Of a DNA stretch of 64,000 nt, positions 11,539 to 23,095 are shown piece by piece; position 1 is the first letter of the stretch; each line of letters opens with the position of its first letter. The stretch covers positions 8,074,501-8,138,500 of the forward strand of contig OZ038530.1 in NCBI GenBank assembly GCA_964036665.1, read 5' to 3'. The notes under the pieces are model-generated. The model did no database searches. It was not told the origin of the DNA and saw nothing but the letters and a program-made list of their open reading frames with translations. This DNA is from Gordius sp. MW1 (taxonomy: Eukaryota > Nematomorpha > Gordioida > Gordea > Gordiidae). The position numbers were made by a program, and so were the translations under genes.

Positions 11539-14500
11539 ATCGTATCAATAGGGAGAATGTTAAAATGTTAATGTGCTTGCTTTTATTTGGTAACTTAAAT
11601 TATTTAGGATTTACAGCTAACCTATTAGCAGGCTTTTAGGAAACTTTCTAAACCCCAAGTATTTTTTAGAGGCGAGCTACACGTGGTACAAAGAAGCAGC
11701 TAATATTTAATGTTTTGCTGACTGCCTATATTAATCTTAAGTTCACCTTTTTTGAACTTTGAACTAAACTTGATAAGATTCTAAAAATCAAACTATGAAC
11801 AATAAATAGTTCGCTTTGTAACAAATTAAACTTAATTACTATTTTAAATGTCTTATCTCAAACGTGAAGTATGGAATATAAATGAGCTATAAAAAATTAT
11901 TCACTTGGAAGAATTTAAAATCTTTATTAATATATAAAGATTATAACGATTTTATTTAAAACTTTCCTTTATTTTATTAACAAATAGGTCTGTAACATTG
12001 TTAAATTAGTTTTTGGGGACTTTTCTTAATTAACTAATATTTAAATACCTAATTCCCAATCATTTTCGTCAATATATTAATAATATATGTAAATATATTA
12101 AATATCAATATTATAATAGAAAATATATTATATTTAGTAAACAAATTATTTAATAAATTTGTCACTTAGAAAATTATAAAGTGATGATTTAAGCCATACG
12201 GTAGAGGATTTTAGGCCTGACTAAAAATTATAAAATAGAGAAGGTTGGGTTGGGCCTGATTGGCTTGACCCAGTGCTCGAGCCTGGCCTATAATAAACCG
12301 TGGCCATCTAATTATTTGAATCGCATATGACAATAATATAAATACGTTTTAATTTTAGATCCTAAACTATTAGCCAGTTGATAAGGAAATTATAAGACAA
12401 TTGTTCAAAATAATATTTGAATTGTATAGATTTTTTTATATAAAAGTTTAAATTTAAAATTTTCTAGTACTATTCTCATTAATTCCGTTGTTAAAAAAAA
12501 GGGCCGTGCATATATAAAAAAACATTTAGGTTAAAATTGCACATATGTCATAAAATACATCCTAATTTAATTGATTAACTTTGACACAATTTTGAATTTG
12601 CTAATTTATATAATTTTTTTCTTTGACCAAACATATGATACTCTGTTCACACTACAAATACAATAGATTGGCGAACATCAAATTTCTGCATCCATTTTCA
12701 AGTAACTTTGGACGCCATTTAAATGAGAAGTTCTTTTACATTTTTAGTTCAAAGAAAATATATTATAAATTGTGCTAATGTTACTTTTAATGACAGCAAT
12801 TAACTCTTTAAATATTTGGGTGTTCTGCATCATTTTAGTAATGTAAAATGTAGTTTCAAATTTTGTTCACCTAACATAATTTTTTCCCTTGTTAAGGGCT
12901 TTTTTAATGTGTTAGTAGTTTGATATAGAATTTAAAAATTAATATGAAAATTACAGATAAAATAGCCTTTAGTTTGTTAATATTGGTTCATGAATATCGG
13001 TGCTCACCCTTGTATTTGTCATCTGTTCTCCAATCTATTGTATTAGTAGTCTATGGTTCTCACGTATTTAATAGTCAGTTTTGGCATTTGCCCAATTACC
13101 CCCCGAATTAAAAATATTTTGTGCCAAAAATGTTTTTAAAACTTAAATCCAAGAGTTTAAAAAAAACTTAAATTCTTTTGCCCACGGTTTAATAACTAAA
13201 AAATTAAAGGCGGGGCCTTCTTATTTTCGAGACAATACACATTCTTGCATAAATACTGTTTTGATTATAAATATTAAAAGCTCAAGTTTCCGGCCAGTGA
13301 TTATTAAATTTATAAGGTAACCAAAAAAGCAGAAATAATTATCCATCTTTCGTTCTTACTATGCCTAAAGATTCGTTGTACATTTAATATCCAAAAAATA
13401 CTACCATTTAAAGATATAAACGATTTTAAATTGTTAAGAGAGAAACTGATGTGGTCAATTCAGTAAAACCAGTGCTGTTTTAACGCGTTTCTGCTTAATA
13501 ACAGCGATGTGTATTATTATAAGAGGGTGTATTAACTTAATAAGATTCCCAAATGGATCAATTAAAGGGATGAAGTAGGGCTTAAATGTTGACAATGCTT
13601 TAACATTTTTAGATTGACCAGTAAATATAATTTAGGACTTGTATGAGGTAAAATTAAATTTTCAACGAGTCCATATCGAGCATAATACACTACCTATATG
13701 ATATATGCATTGAACTGAGTAATAGTCCCCCATTAACTGTTCAAATTGCGACACATGACATAATAATATTCTCTATTTATAAATATAGAGACCGCCTGAG
13801 ACAATAGAACAAATTATAACAGAATCATGATTTAGTTTATAGGAGAAAAGGAATGATGTACGAACTAAGTTAACATTTTGTAAAAAAATCAAAAATATTT
13901 GATAGTTTATGCTCTCTACAACCTCAGTTGTATAGGAAACGAGTTAAGATTAATGGAGATACTGTATCACTCAAAATACATATTTTCATTTCAATTGATT
14001 TTAAAAGAAATATGCTTTATAACGTCTTATATAGTTTAAATAGGGACACCATTTCGGAAAAATGATATAGATCTTTAAGGATTACTCGTAGGAAAATGCC
14101 AAATAAGGCTTGCCTTTTTATGAACAATTAAGATTGTTTAATTGTTTATATGATTAATAATATTGGGCAGTCATTTAAAAAAGTCAGCTAATTCATCGAA
14201 ATCCGTCATCATACATTCCACGCACGGTAAAAGCCCTTACAGCCTTACTATCATACCATGAACTTAAGGCCTCTAAGCATTTTAAAGCGGGTGATATATT
14301 TGAAGAATTAAACAGCTCCTTGACCTTACTCTTTTAATGCGAGATGGGAAGAGGGAAAATTCTTATATCAACCATTATAACGATAACGAGAATATTGATC
14401 TAGCTATGATAAATAGAATAAGTCGTTTTGAAAGTTGAATAAACAAAGATTTAATTCAAATTTGTTAAATGCAAAAGCCATGTTTCATTTTAGCCAAAAT

Positions 14501-14931
14501 CTTAGCTACTAAGGCACAATTATGTTGAAATAAATTATTGACACAAAAACAAAACATTACCAAAGATTGTTTCAATATATAAAGATAAAATCTTAAACTT
14601 ATTTTCAAATATGGATTGTAGTCAATTTTAAGAAATTATGTTCAAATATATCATCTTAGTCTGGCAATCTTGTTTATTACTTTATCTCTGTTTTCTTAAA
14701 ATTTAAAAATAGTCTTTTTCATATTTTACAGATGACATACAATTGTCAAACGCATTCAGCACATATAATTTTTTCTGCTAATCTCGAACTACTAGAAGTT
14801 TATATTTGGATTTTGAGAAGCTTATTAATTAATTCTAAGTTATAAACGATTTAGAATATGTCAGGTGCAAACTTTTTTTCTGATAATAGATTATTATTTG
14901 GAATAAAATTGACTTTTGATGTTCTTCCAAT
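11539..14931. other. Long non-coding AT-rich region
   Basis: About 3.4 kb with no supported exon. AATAAA overlaps the end of the EXT2-like frame near 11534 and may serve in 3' processing. Around 12190-12300 a GGGCCTG-rich patch (GGGTTGGGCCTGATTGG) resembles the GC-rich subterminal repeats of hAT elements elsewhere in the window, suggesting a decayed fragment. Nothing else was recognised. Confidence 0.45.
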
Positions 14932-14936
14932 AAACC

Positions 14937-15216
14937 TGTTGCATCAATTAATTGATTGCTCGCGGCATATTACTTATGTCTACTTTGAAACTTAATTGAC
15001 TCATTTACACTACCTTACTACTTCGCGACGAATTGACCAATCACATATAGCTAGCGGATTCACCACTAAATGTTAATTGTTTTAATGTATTTCATTCGCG
15101 ATTATATAAAGACGTGTAAAACACTTCTTTACTACTTACTTTTCACGCAAACGTTTGACTTATTGGATATATAATAAAGTATTTATTACTTTATAATTTG
15201 GTATTTACTTCCCGAT
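14937..15216 (+). repeat. 5' LTR of the gypsy element
   Basis: Starts TGTTGCATCAATTAATTG and ends near ACTTCCCGAT. It contains GATTATATAAAGACGTG, a plausible TATA promoter, and ATAATAAAGTATTTATTAC, a plausible polyadenylation region. It matches the 3' LTR over its full length with scattered substitutions and small indels. Confidence 0.85.
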
Positions 15217-15218
15217 AT

Positions 15219-15227
15219 TGGTGACCC
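15219..15227 (+). other. tRNA-Trp primer binding site
   Basis: TGGTGACCC immediately downstream of the 5' LTR is complementary to the 3' end of tRNA-Trp (GGGTCA plus CCA). Complementarity fades after nine bases. Confidence 0.75.
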
Positions 15228-15318
15228 ACCCATGTTATATGCACCTTTCTACCCACCCTTGTTATACGCACCCTTCAATCCAACCCTTACCCAACCCTTG
15301 TTATACGCAACCTTGTAA

Positions 15319-16170
15319 ATGGATACCAACCAATTTGATGACGCCCAAATTAAATCGGAAAACGCTATGTTTTTTAAATTGCCCCCCTTTAATCGTATAA
15401 ATCCCTTCCTATGGTTTGTCCAAATAGAGGCCCTTTTCACGATACGCCGAATAACATCTGAGTCTAGCAAACTTGGATACGTAATTCAATGGCTCCCCCA
15501 GGAAGTAACAATCGAAATCCTAGATTATTTGGAATCTACCGTTTGAGGCTCCGTACAACACCATCCACACAGCTATCATCGATCGCACGACAAAGTCGGA
15601 CTCAGCACGATTCCACGACTTACTCTCCAACGTGCAATTGGGTGATCGTACACAATCACAACTCTATAGACACATGAAAAGCCTCCTGGGTACCGCCAAA
15701 ATGGACGACGTCATCTTAAAACAACCATGGTTGGAAAAACTGGACAACAACTGGCCAGCATCTTGGCAATCTGTGCAAGTGACCAGACTTTAGTCAAGCT
15801 AGCTGAAACAGCTGATAAAATCACGGAAACATACCATACGCCCCAAATATCCAACGTCGCCACTGCCACACATAGATCAAACAATGATATCGAGACGCTC
15901 AGAGACATGGTCAATAAACTCAGCGTGAGCATCGAGACATTACGGCATGAGGTCAGTCAAAAAAATTGTTTTCAGTCGAGAAGTCGGTCTACATCAAGGC
16001 GATTTCGATCCCTTTTCAACCCCGCGCTGACATTCCCCAAGATTGGTGTTGGCATCATCAAAGATATAAGGAAAAGGCCACTAAATGCTGACAGCATTGC
16101 AATTATACCCCGCTTTCCTCGTCAAACCCATAGGCCTGCCAGAATCCGCGACACCTGGTTCAGGCCATAA
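15319..16170 (+). pseudogene. Gag-like region of the gypsy element
   Basis: The first frame (15319-15546) begins MDTNQFDDAQ and contains LPPFNRINPFLWFVQIEALF, matching the gag N-terminal segment typical of CsRn1-type elements (proline, then W-F-x-Q-x-E). The sequence then shifts frame at about 15490-15545 and continues through 15727-16170, with a coiled-coil-like stretch (ETLRDMVNKLSVSIETLRHE). No zinc knuckle is visible, also usual for this clade. The frameshifts make it non-functional. Confidence 0.65.
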
Positions 16171-16456
16171 CACCAGTCGCTTATTTTTTATTTCCGATAA
16201 ATCAACCAAATTTTGTTTTTTAATAGATACCGGCGCGGAACTCAGTGTCATACCACCCCCACGTAACCACCGTCTCACCCCCTCACTCATCCTCCTCCAA
16301 GCTGCAAATAACAGTTCTATACTGACTTATGGCCAGAAATCAATGGAACTGGACCTTAGCTTAAGGAGAAGTTTTCAATGGGTTTTTACAATAGCAGACG
16401 TTAGGACACCTATCATCGGGGTTGATTTTTTAAATCATTATAACCTCCTCGTTTAA
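16085..16456 (+). pseudogene. Retropepsin-like protease domain of the gypsy element
   Basis: The frame contains FLIDTGAELSVIPP, the catalytic D-T-G of an aspartic protease, followed by a QAANNSSILTYG flap-like region and [14 protein letters not shown] near the end, the usual arrangement in gypsy Pol. It overlaps the end of the gag-like frame and ends in a stop at 16456; the reverse transcriptase begins in another frame about 120 bases later. Confidence 0.75.
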
Positions 16457-16580
16457 AATACGGCGTAAATGTTTATTAGACCCTAAGACTACTTTAAAGA
16501 CTTATGGGCGATATATTGACTCGAACCTGTATAATTTACAACTTGCAATAAAGATCGATTCACCGTATTTTAAAAATGAG

Positions 16581-17340
16581 TTGAAAGAGTTTCCCGATGT
16601 ATATGCCCCTTCAAATTACAGGTTACGCGTAAGCCACCATGTAGTCCACCACATACGTACACAAGGGCCACCCGTTTATGCCAGACCTAGACGCTTAGAC
16701 CCTGCCAAGCTAAAGATTGCCAAACAAGAGTTTGCACACATGCTCGAACTCGGCATAATTCAACCCTCAGAAAGCCCCTGGAGTTCTCCACTGCACATGG
16801 TTTCGAAAAAAACTCTAGGTGATTGGCAACCGTGTGGAGATTACCGAGCTCTTAACGTTCTAACGATAGCCGATCGTTACCTCTTGCCACACCTACACGA
16901 TTACTCGCTCAACCTAGCCGGCACAACCATTTATACAAAAATAAATCTAGTCAGAGCTTACCATCAAATACCAGTAGCCGTGGAAGACATCGCAAAGACT
17001 GCAATAACTACACCTTTCGGTCTTTATGAATTTTTGCGAATGCCTTTTGGTTTACGAAATGCTGCTCAAACATTCCAAAGCTTCATTGACCAAGCTCTCC
17101 GTGGTCTCAATTTTACCTTCGCATATTTGGACGATATTTTAATCGACATCAACTAGTGAACATTTAGACCACTTACGTCAGGTTTTTACACGATTAAGAG
17201 AGTTTGATATAAAAATTAACCTGGACAAGTGCCAATGGGGACGTTCATCTCTGGATTTCCTAGGGCCAATTTATCGCAGAAGGTTTAACGCCAATACCAG
17301 AGAAGATCTCGGCCATCAAGAATTTTGCCACCCCAACCAC
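16581..17340 (+). pseudogene. Reverse transcriptase of the gypsy element, frameshifted
   Basis: The frame 16581-17156 carries [19 protein letters not shown], the [13 protein letters not shown] block, [21 protein letters not shown] and the YLDD catalytic box. Right after YLDD a stop interrupts the frame. The thumb sequence (EHLDHLRQVF, then LDKCQWG) continues in another frame to about 17340. Standard gypsy order is preserved but the domain is broken. Confidence 0.85.
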
Positions 17341-17341
17341 T

Positions 17342-17890
17342 ATGACACAACTACGTCGTTTCGTGGATATGGTAAATTTTTACAGGCGGTTTATACCCAA
17401 CTGTGCACTTCTTCTACAACCACTGACTGATCTCCTCAACAACACAAAAGGACCATTGGACATGACGCAGAGCGCACACGGCGCATTCCACAAGATTAAA
17501 ATAATGCTCGATAAAATCTCGACCCTTAATCATTTAGTGGATGGTGCCAACATCTCTATTACAACCGAAGCGTCAAACTCTGCCATCGGAGCCGTTCTAC
17601 ATCAGATCGTAAAAAGGGAAATCAGTCCTTTATACTTTTTCTCCCTGAAATTGAGCAAAACACAAACTCGATACAGTACATTCAGGAGAAACTGCTAGCA
17701 ATTTATCTATCAATTAAACATTACCGACACATTTTAGAAGGTCGCGACTTTACAATTTTTACTGATCACAACCCGTTAACTTACGCTCTCACTTCTAAAT
17801 CCAATAAATACTCGACGCACGAAATACTACAATTAGACTATATCTCACAATTTACTACAAATTTACAGTTTATTAAAGATAAGGCGATAG
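17342..17890 (+). pseudogene. Connection and RNase H domain of the gypsy element
   Basis: The frame 17342-17698 has RRFVDMVNFYRRFIPN, the RT connection motif, and TTEASNSAIGAVLHQ, where gypsy RNase H normally has T-D-A-S: the first catalytic Asp is read as Glu. After a frameshift at about 17690 the second half continues with HYRHILEGRDFTIFTDHNPL and later ADTLSRI, leading into the integrase frame. Two frames are needed and a key residue is altered. Confidence 0.78.
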
Positions 17891-17901
17891 TAGCAGACAC
17901 T

Positions 17902-19143
17902 TTGTCCCGAATCGATATCGGTTCCATACAACAACCAAACACATCACTCACAGAAAGAATTGCTATGACACAAAAACAAGAGCAGTATCAACTAGAAGAG
18001 CTCGAAAGCCTTAAACTGGAACAACGCTTAATTCCAGGTACAAATTTAACTATTACGTGCGATACATTTTCATCGACTTCGAGACCTTTAGTACCTAGGA
18101 AGCTTCGACGTATAGTTTTTAATCAGCTACATGGTCTTTCTCATCCAGCTTTACGACCAACACTTAAACTAAGCGCCCAACGTTTCGTCTGGCCGGGAAT
18201 GAACAAAGATGTACGCGATTGGACAAAGCAATGCAACGCGTGTCAAAAATGCAAGGTAAATAGACTCATAATATCAACCCTAGGCACGTTCGCTGAACCA
18301 GACGCAAGGTTTAGCCACGTACATGTAGATCTCGTCGGACCACCACCTTCTAACGGCCACATTTACATTTTTACTGCCGTTGAACGTTTCACCCGATGGC
18401 CGATTGCAATTCCCATTAATGACGCAACAGCCGAAACCGTTGCACGCACATTTTTGACACACTGGATAGCCAACTTTGGTGTTCAAGCGACATTAACCAC
18501 GGACCGGGGACCGATCAACCCTTTTTAAACAATTATCTATTTTACTAGGTTATCACCATATCACTACGACAGCTTACCATCTACAAGCTAATGGGATGGT
18601 AGAGCGATTTCACCGACAACTCAAAAGTTCAATCATGACAAAAGGTGACGTTACCCATTGGACCGACCTAATTCCCCTTCCTAGGGATTCGCAACACCGT
18701 CAAGGAAGACCTCGCCTGTTTAAGCCCTGAGCTGGTATACGGTACTTCTTTACGACTCCCAGGAGATTTTTTACAACCGTCGGATTGCGACATAAACGCT
18801 GCCGATTACATCCAACGCCTTCGATAGCACTTCGATGATGTACGATTACACCTTCCAGACCATCGAACATCAAACAACAAATTTCCGAAAATTTATTTAA
18901 CCCACCCATGTTTTTGTTAGGACTGACCGGCTACGCAAAGCCTTGGTTCTCCCCTATGAAGGACTTTTCAAAGTGATTAAAAAGCATACTTATTTTTTTA
19001 TCATAGACCACAATGGGAGGAAAGACATTATCTCGATTGATCGATTTAAGCAGCTTTCCTCGAGCCTAAGGTTGATAACCCGAATTCATCACTTGACCCA
19101 AATTCACCCAAAACAAACAATCACTCACCGAACCAAAATTTAA
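17902..19143 (+). pseudogene. Integrase of the gypsy element, frameshifted
   Basis: The frame 17902-18528 has an HHCC zinc-binding region (LHGLSHPALRPT then CNACQKCK), the first catalytic Asp in HVHVDLVGPPPS and the second in LTTDRGPINPF. A shift near 18525 breaks the frame; VERFHRQLKSS with the expected catalytic Glu lies in another frame near 18600. The frame 18943-19143 has LPYEGLFKVIKKH, a GPY/F-type C-terminal module. No chromodomain is seen. Confidence 0.8.
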
Positions 19144-19277
19144 ACCAACCTATTTGTTTCTTCTACAAAACCTAGCACACCACTTCCTAACCCAACCATT
19201 ACCGAGTCTGGTCGACAAGTTCATTGGCCCGAAAAATTTGTTTTTGTATGAACTCCGTTTTTACCCAGCGGAATATT

Positions 19278-19558
19278 TGTTGCATCCATTAATTGATTGC
19301 TCGGGGCATATTATTAGGTCTACTTTGAAACTTAATTGACTCATTTACATTACCTTACTACTTCGCAACCTTAATTGACCAATCACATATAGCTCGCGGA
19401 TTCACCCCTAAATGTTAATTGTTTTAATGTATTTCAATTAATTCGCGATTATATAAAGATGTGTAAAACACTTCTTTACTACTTACTTTTCTCGCAAACG
19501 TTTGACTTATATTGGATATATAATAAAGTATTTATTACTTTGGTATTTACTTCCCAAT
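19278..19558 (+). repeat. 3' LTR of the gypsy element
   Basis: Starts TGTTGCATCCATTAATTG and ends ACTTCCCAAT, then AAACC, the copy of the target duplication. Differences from the 5' LTR include several substitutions and short insertions such as an extra AATT near 19437, showing independent decay since insertion. Confidence 0.85.
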
Positions 19559-19779
19559 AAACCTGTAGGCAATTTTTTACAACATTGTGGTATTGCTTGT
19601 ATAATATCATTAAGTAACATTAATTTACTAAACTGTATTATTGTTTTACTTCACAAAAGATTATCTAATTAAAACATATGTCTGTATTTTAATTACACCC
19701 CAGATCTAAAGAATAGTGATAAGCCTAAAAAATTTAATTTACCTAGGGGAAAAAAAATTGCCCATCAACATTTCCTACC

Positions 19780-20393
19780 ATGAAGTAAGAATATATTTTC
19801 ATATGTACTATAAACATATACTCATTAAGATTAGAATTGTGCTCCTTTAGTGGCCATAAAATCTATCCAGGTCACGGAAAAAGAATCGTAAAAGTTGATG
19901 GAAAGGTTTGTAATTTTTTTAAATAAATTAAATTCTTCAGGTTGCCATATTTATAAATAGGAAATGTGCTAGTTTTTTCTTGAATAAATCCAATCCTAGA
20001 AAAATATGCTGGACTGTCTTATATCGCAGAAAGCATAAAAAAGGAATTCAAGAGGAAAGCACAAAAAAGAGGGGAAGAAAGATTATAAAAATGCCTAAAG
20101 CAATAGTAGGTGCCTCTTTGACTGAAATTATGGCTAAGCGGAACCAAAAACCTGAGTTTAGGAGATTACAAAGAGAACAAGCAATTAAGTAATATATTTT
20201 GCTTATAATATATTTTGAAATAAAGAGCTGCTAAAGAAAAGGCACAACCAAAACAAAAAGTTAAAGCTGTAGAGAAACCTAAAGTATTTACTTTATTTAT
20301 TTTTAATATATTACATTAATTTAGGACAAATCTAAAGTCAAGGCTACTAAAATTGTTGCCAAAGCTGCACCGAGAGTAACTGGAAAGCGATAA
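19780..20393 (+). CDS. RPL24: 60S ribosomal protein L24 (eL24), five exons
   Basis: Exons 19780-19784, 19830-19905, 19941-20188, 20226-20283 and 20325-20393 join in phase to give 151 residues, close to the usual length of about 157. The first exon codes only ATG AA before the intron, a very early splice. The protein shows the eL24 N-terminal signature [17 protein letters not shown], then [18 protein letters not shown], and further [20 protein letters not shown]. The tail is Lys/Ala-rich and ends GKR. eL24 is a structural component of the large cytosolic ribosomal subunit. Introns of 35-45 bases indicate how short introns are in this genome. AATAAA at 20434 is a likely polyadenylation signal. 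It lies about 220 bases downstream of the gypsy LTR. Confidence 0.95.
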
Positions 20394-21542
20394 TCTTTTT
20401 ATTATGATTGATTATATCTATGTTATTGCAAAAAATAAACATTAGTAAACATGCTATTTAAATTTAAGCTACAATTGGTATGAATTCTTTAAATATTAAG
20501 TAAAAGTTAATAGTTTATTAGTTACTTTAAAAAAAAATTTAAATTTGGGCTTGTCTTTTTAAAACTACATTTAATAATTGATAGAAACTTGACTGAAACT
20601 AGGCGTATACCACCTGTGACAATATTTTGTATGACACACTTTTTGAATGCCTTAAATATGAGTACTTATCAAACTATTAAAATTTTATGATGGTATAAAT
20701 TAAGACATCAACTAGTTAATTTATTTTGTGTATGGTGAAACCTTATTTTTAGTTTGGGAAAATATTTAAGAATGCTACTAAAAATCAAACTTGTTACATA
20801 ATTTTGTTTAAATCCCTTTGTGTTCAATTATAAACCAAAATTAATGAATTTTTTTAAATTATTTTGGTGTTGAATTTAAAATTAGGCTTATTGCTTTTTT
20901 TGCGATAGATTTATCACTTTCATCAAATTCATTTGTCTGTAAAATCTTAATTAGTTTGTTTTTATCCCTTTGTTGGTTTAACAGTCAATCTAACAATACA
21001 TATTTTTAAGGAAAATAAAGTTAAGTTTAAAATATTCATTAGCTGAACAAAAATATAGAATATCTTCACATGAATGTCATTGTATAAATGGATTGAAAAT
21101 TCAACACTACATACATGATACATCTGCACATGAATTTGGATCTATAGCTTATAAGATCCAAGGCCCCTATAGACATGCGTCATATTGTCCCATTAAAACA
21201 AAATGTGGGTTATTTTTAAATACTTGAGTATTTTGACATAGTTTGCAAAAAATAATGTTTTAATTCCTTTTAAAATTTCAAGTTAACATCCAATTTTACT
21301 CTCCTTTTGAATTTGTCCTTTCAACATTCCTTGTTGTTTTTTGTCATCTATATATATTCTCTTACGCATAGCCAAGGGTAACCTAAAAATTCATTAAAAT
21401 AATTGCTGAAATTTCAAAAAAATGATCATTATTGCCCCCCTCTAATCCCAATGCTTGCTTTGCCCATGCTTCTTATTAAATATAAATTTCATATGATTTG
21501 ATTGTATAATTACTTAAATGTTTAACTTAAAAAGTATATATG
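20394..21542. other. Non-coding region after RPL24
   Basis: AT-rich, no supported exon or element; begins with the presumed RPL24 3' untranslated region. Confidence 0.5.
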
Positions 21543-22705
21543 TGTGGTATCACTACTCCCTGTTTTCCCCCCTTAATTTTTAGTTTGATCCAGTTGGAGG
21601 CGCTTTGTTTTAGATTCCCTCCTTTTCCAGTTTTAATTACCCTTCTTTCTCTTAGGGAGAGTTAAAAATAGATTTTATAAATGGTCGTAAAAAAATACCC
21701 CATCCAAGGTCACGGTGATCTCGTGTTAGTTTGATTCTTCTAAAGCCCCCCCCCCCCCATTGTATTGCTTACCACCTTCATACTAACTACATCTTCAATT
21801 CCCCTCTCCGATGATGGTTGTTAATTTCGTTAATTGTTAGCGGCGTTGTTTATGTTTACGATGCGCCATATTTATTTAGCGCCACCTTTATTTACGCCCC
21901 TCACCAATGATCTATATATCTATGTATTATTGTTGTACTTGTACGCTACCATTTTATTTGTTATTAACATCCTACATCATTATTGTTATTACTATTTAAA
22001 CCGAATTGTAAAACGAATAGGGGGTAGAAATTCTTTAGTGTTAATAAAGTCTTAGTGGTAGTGTTAATAAATTCTAGTAATAGTAGTCTTAAAAAATTTG
22101 ATAATTAATTCAGTCCTCCTTTTTTGGGGGAGGACCTAAAAAAAAAAAAAATACTATTCCCAATTACTAGAATTTATTAACACTACCACTAAGACTTTAT
22201 TAACACTAAAGAATTTCTACCCCCTATTCGTTTTACAATTCGGTTTAAATAGTAATAACAATAATGATGTATGATGTAGGATGTTGATAACAAATAAAAT
22301 GGTAGCGTACAACAATAATACATAGATATAGAGATCATTGGTGAGGGGCGTAAATAAAGATGGCGCAAATAAATATGGCGCATCGTAAACATAAACAACG
22401 CCGCTAACAACTAACAATTAACGAAATTAACAACCATCATCGGAGAGGGGAATTGAAGATGTAGTAAGTATGAAGGTGGTAAGAAATACAATGGGGGGGG
22501 GGCTTTAGAAGAATCAAACTAACACGAGATCACCGTGACCTTGGATGGGGTATTTTTTTACGACCATTTATAAAATCTATTTTTAACTCTCCCTAAGAGA
22601 AAGAAGGGTAATTAAAACTGGAAAAGGAGGGAATCTAAAACAAAGCGCCTCCAACTGGATCAAACTAAAAATTAAGGGGGGAAAATAGGGAGTAGTGATA
22701 CCACA
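21543..22705. repeat. 1.16-kb palindromic foldback element
   Basis: The left arm starts TGTGGTATCACTACTCCC and the right arm ends GGGAGTAGTGATACCACA. The arms, each about 570 bases, are nearly perfect reverse complements: for example the ACCTTGGATGGGG block at 22539 mirrors CCCCATCCAAGGT at 21699, and the C-run at 21746 mirrors the G-run near 22494. The centre is a GTCCTCC/GGAGGAC hairpin at 22113-22135. Reading frames on either strand are mirror images and do not look like proteins. No transposase gene or clear target duplication is visible, so the superfamily is unknown. Confidence 0.85.
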
Positions 22706-22789
22706 CCTACTTTTATTATCGTATCATAAATTTATTTTTGAGAAGGTTAATTACCGTTTTATTACCCTACTATAAAATTAGCCTTCAGA

Positions 22790-23095
22790 TGTTATAATCA
22801 TGATGATATCGCTATTTGTTAGTTATTGTTATTTGCGCCGCTTATCATTATTGTACCAGTGCGCTGATCATTATTGTTTTACCACCGCGCTTGTGCACTA
22901 TCATTTATTAGTTTATCATCATCCTACCTCCCCCCATCATTATTATTGTTACTACTTAAAGCGAATTGTAAAACAAATAGTGAGTAGAAATATTTTAGTC
23001 ATAGTCGTAGTGATAATAAATTCTTGTGTTAATAAATCCTAGTGTCGGTGTGTTAATAAATTCCGTCCTCCCTTTTTGAGGGAGGACTAGATCAG
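22790..23095 (+). repeat. Diverged half copy of the foldback arm
   Basis: This segment resembles the inner part of the left arm at 21835-22135 (CGAATTGTAAAAC, then AATAG..GTAGAAAT, repeated TTAATAAATTC) and ends in the same central hairpin, GTCCTCCCTTTTTGAGGGAGGAC-like, at 23065-23087. The matching right arm is absent, so it is a truncated copy of the same family. Confidence 0.65.

Larger units (their letters stand above)
14937..19558 (+). mobile_element. Ty3/gypsy LTR retrotransposon, CsRn1-like, inactive
   Basis: Two LTRs (14937-15216 and 19278-19558) bracket gag-like, protease, reverse transcriptase, RNase H and integrase sequence in that order. The insertion is flanked by the direct repeat AAACC (14932-14936 and 19559-19563), a 5-bp target duplication as expected for integrase-mediated insertion. 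The primer site TGGTGACCC begins two bases after the 5' LTR and matches the 3' end of tRNA-Trp, the usual primer of the CsRn1 clade. Coding sequence is broken by several frameshifts and stops, so the copy cannot be autonomous. Confidence 0.88.

Noticed and set aside
19154..19339. Short frame running into the 3' LTR
   Set aside because: No similarity; it spans the end of the internal region and the start of the LTR.
21834..22417. Near-identical short frames on opposite strands
   Set aside because: They are mirror images produced by the palindrome and share no protein-like features.
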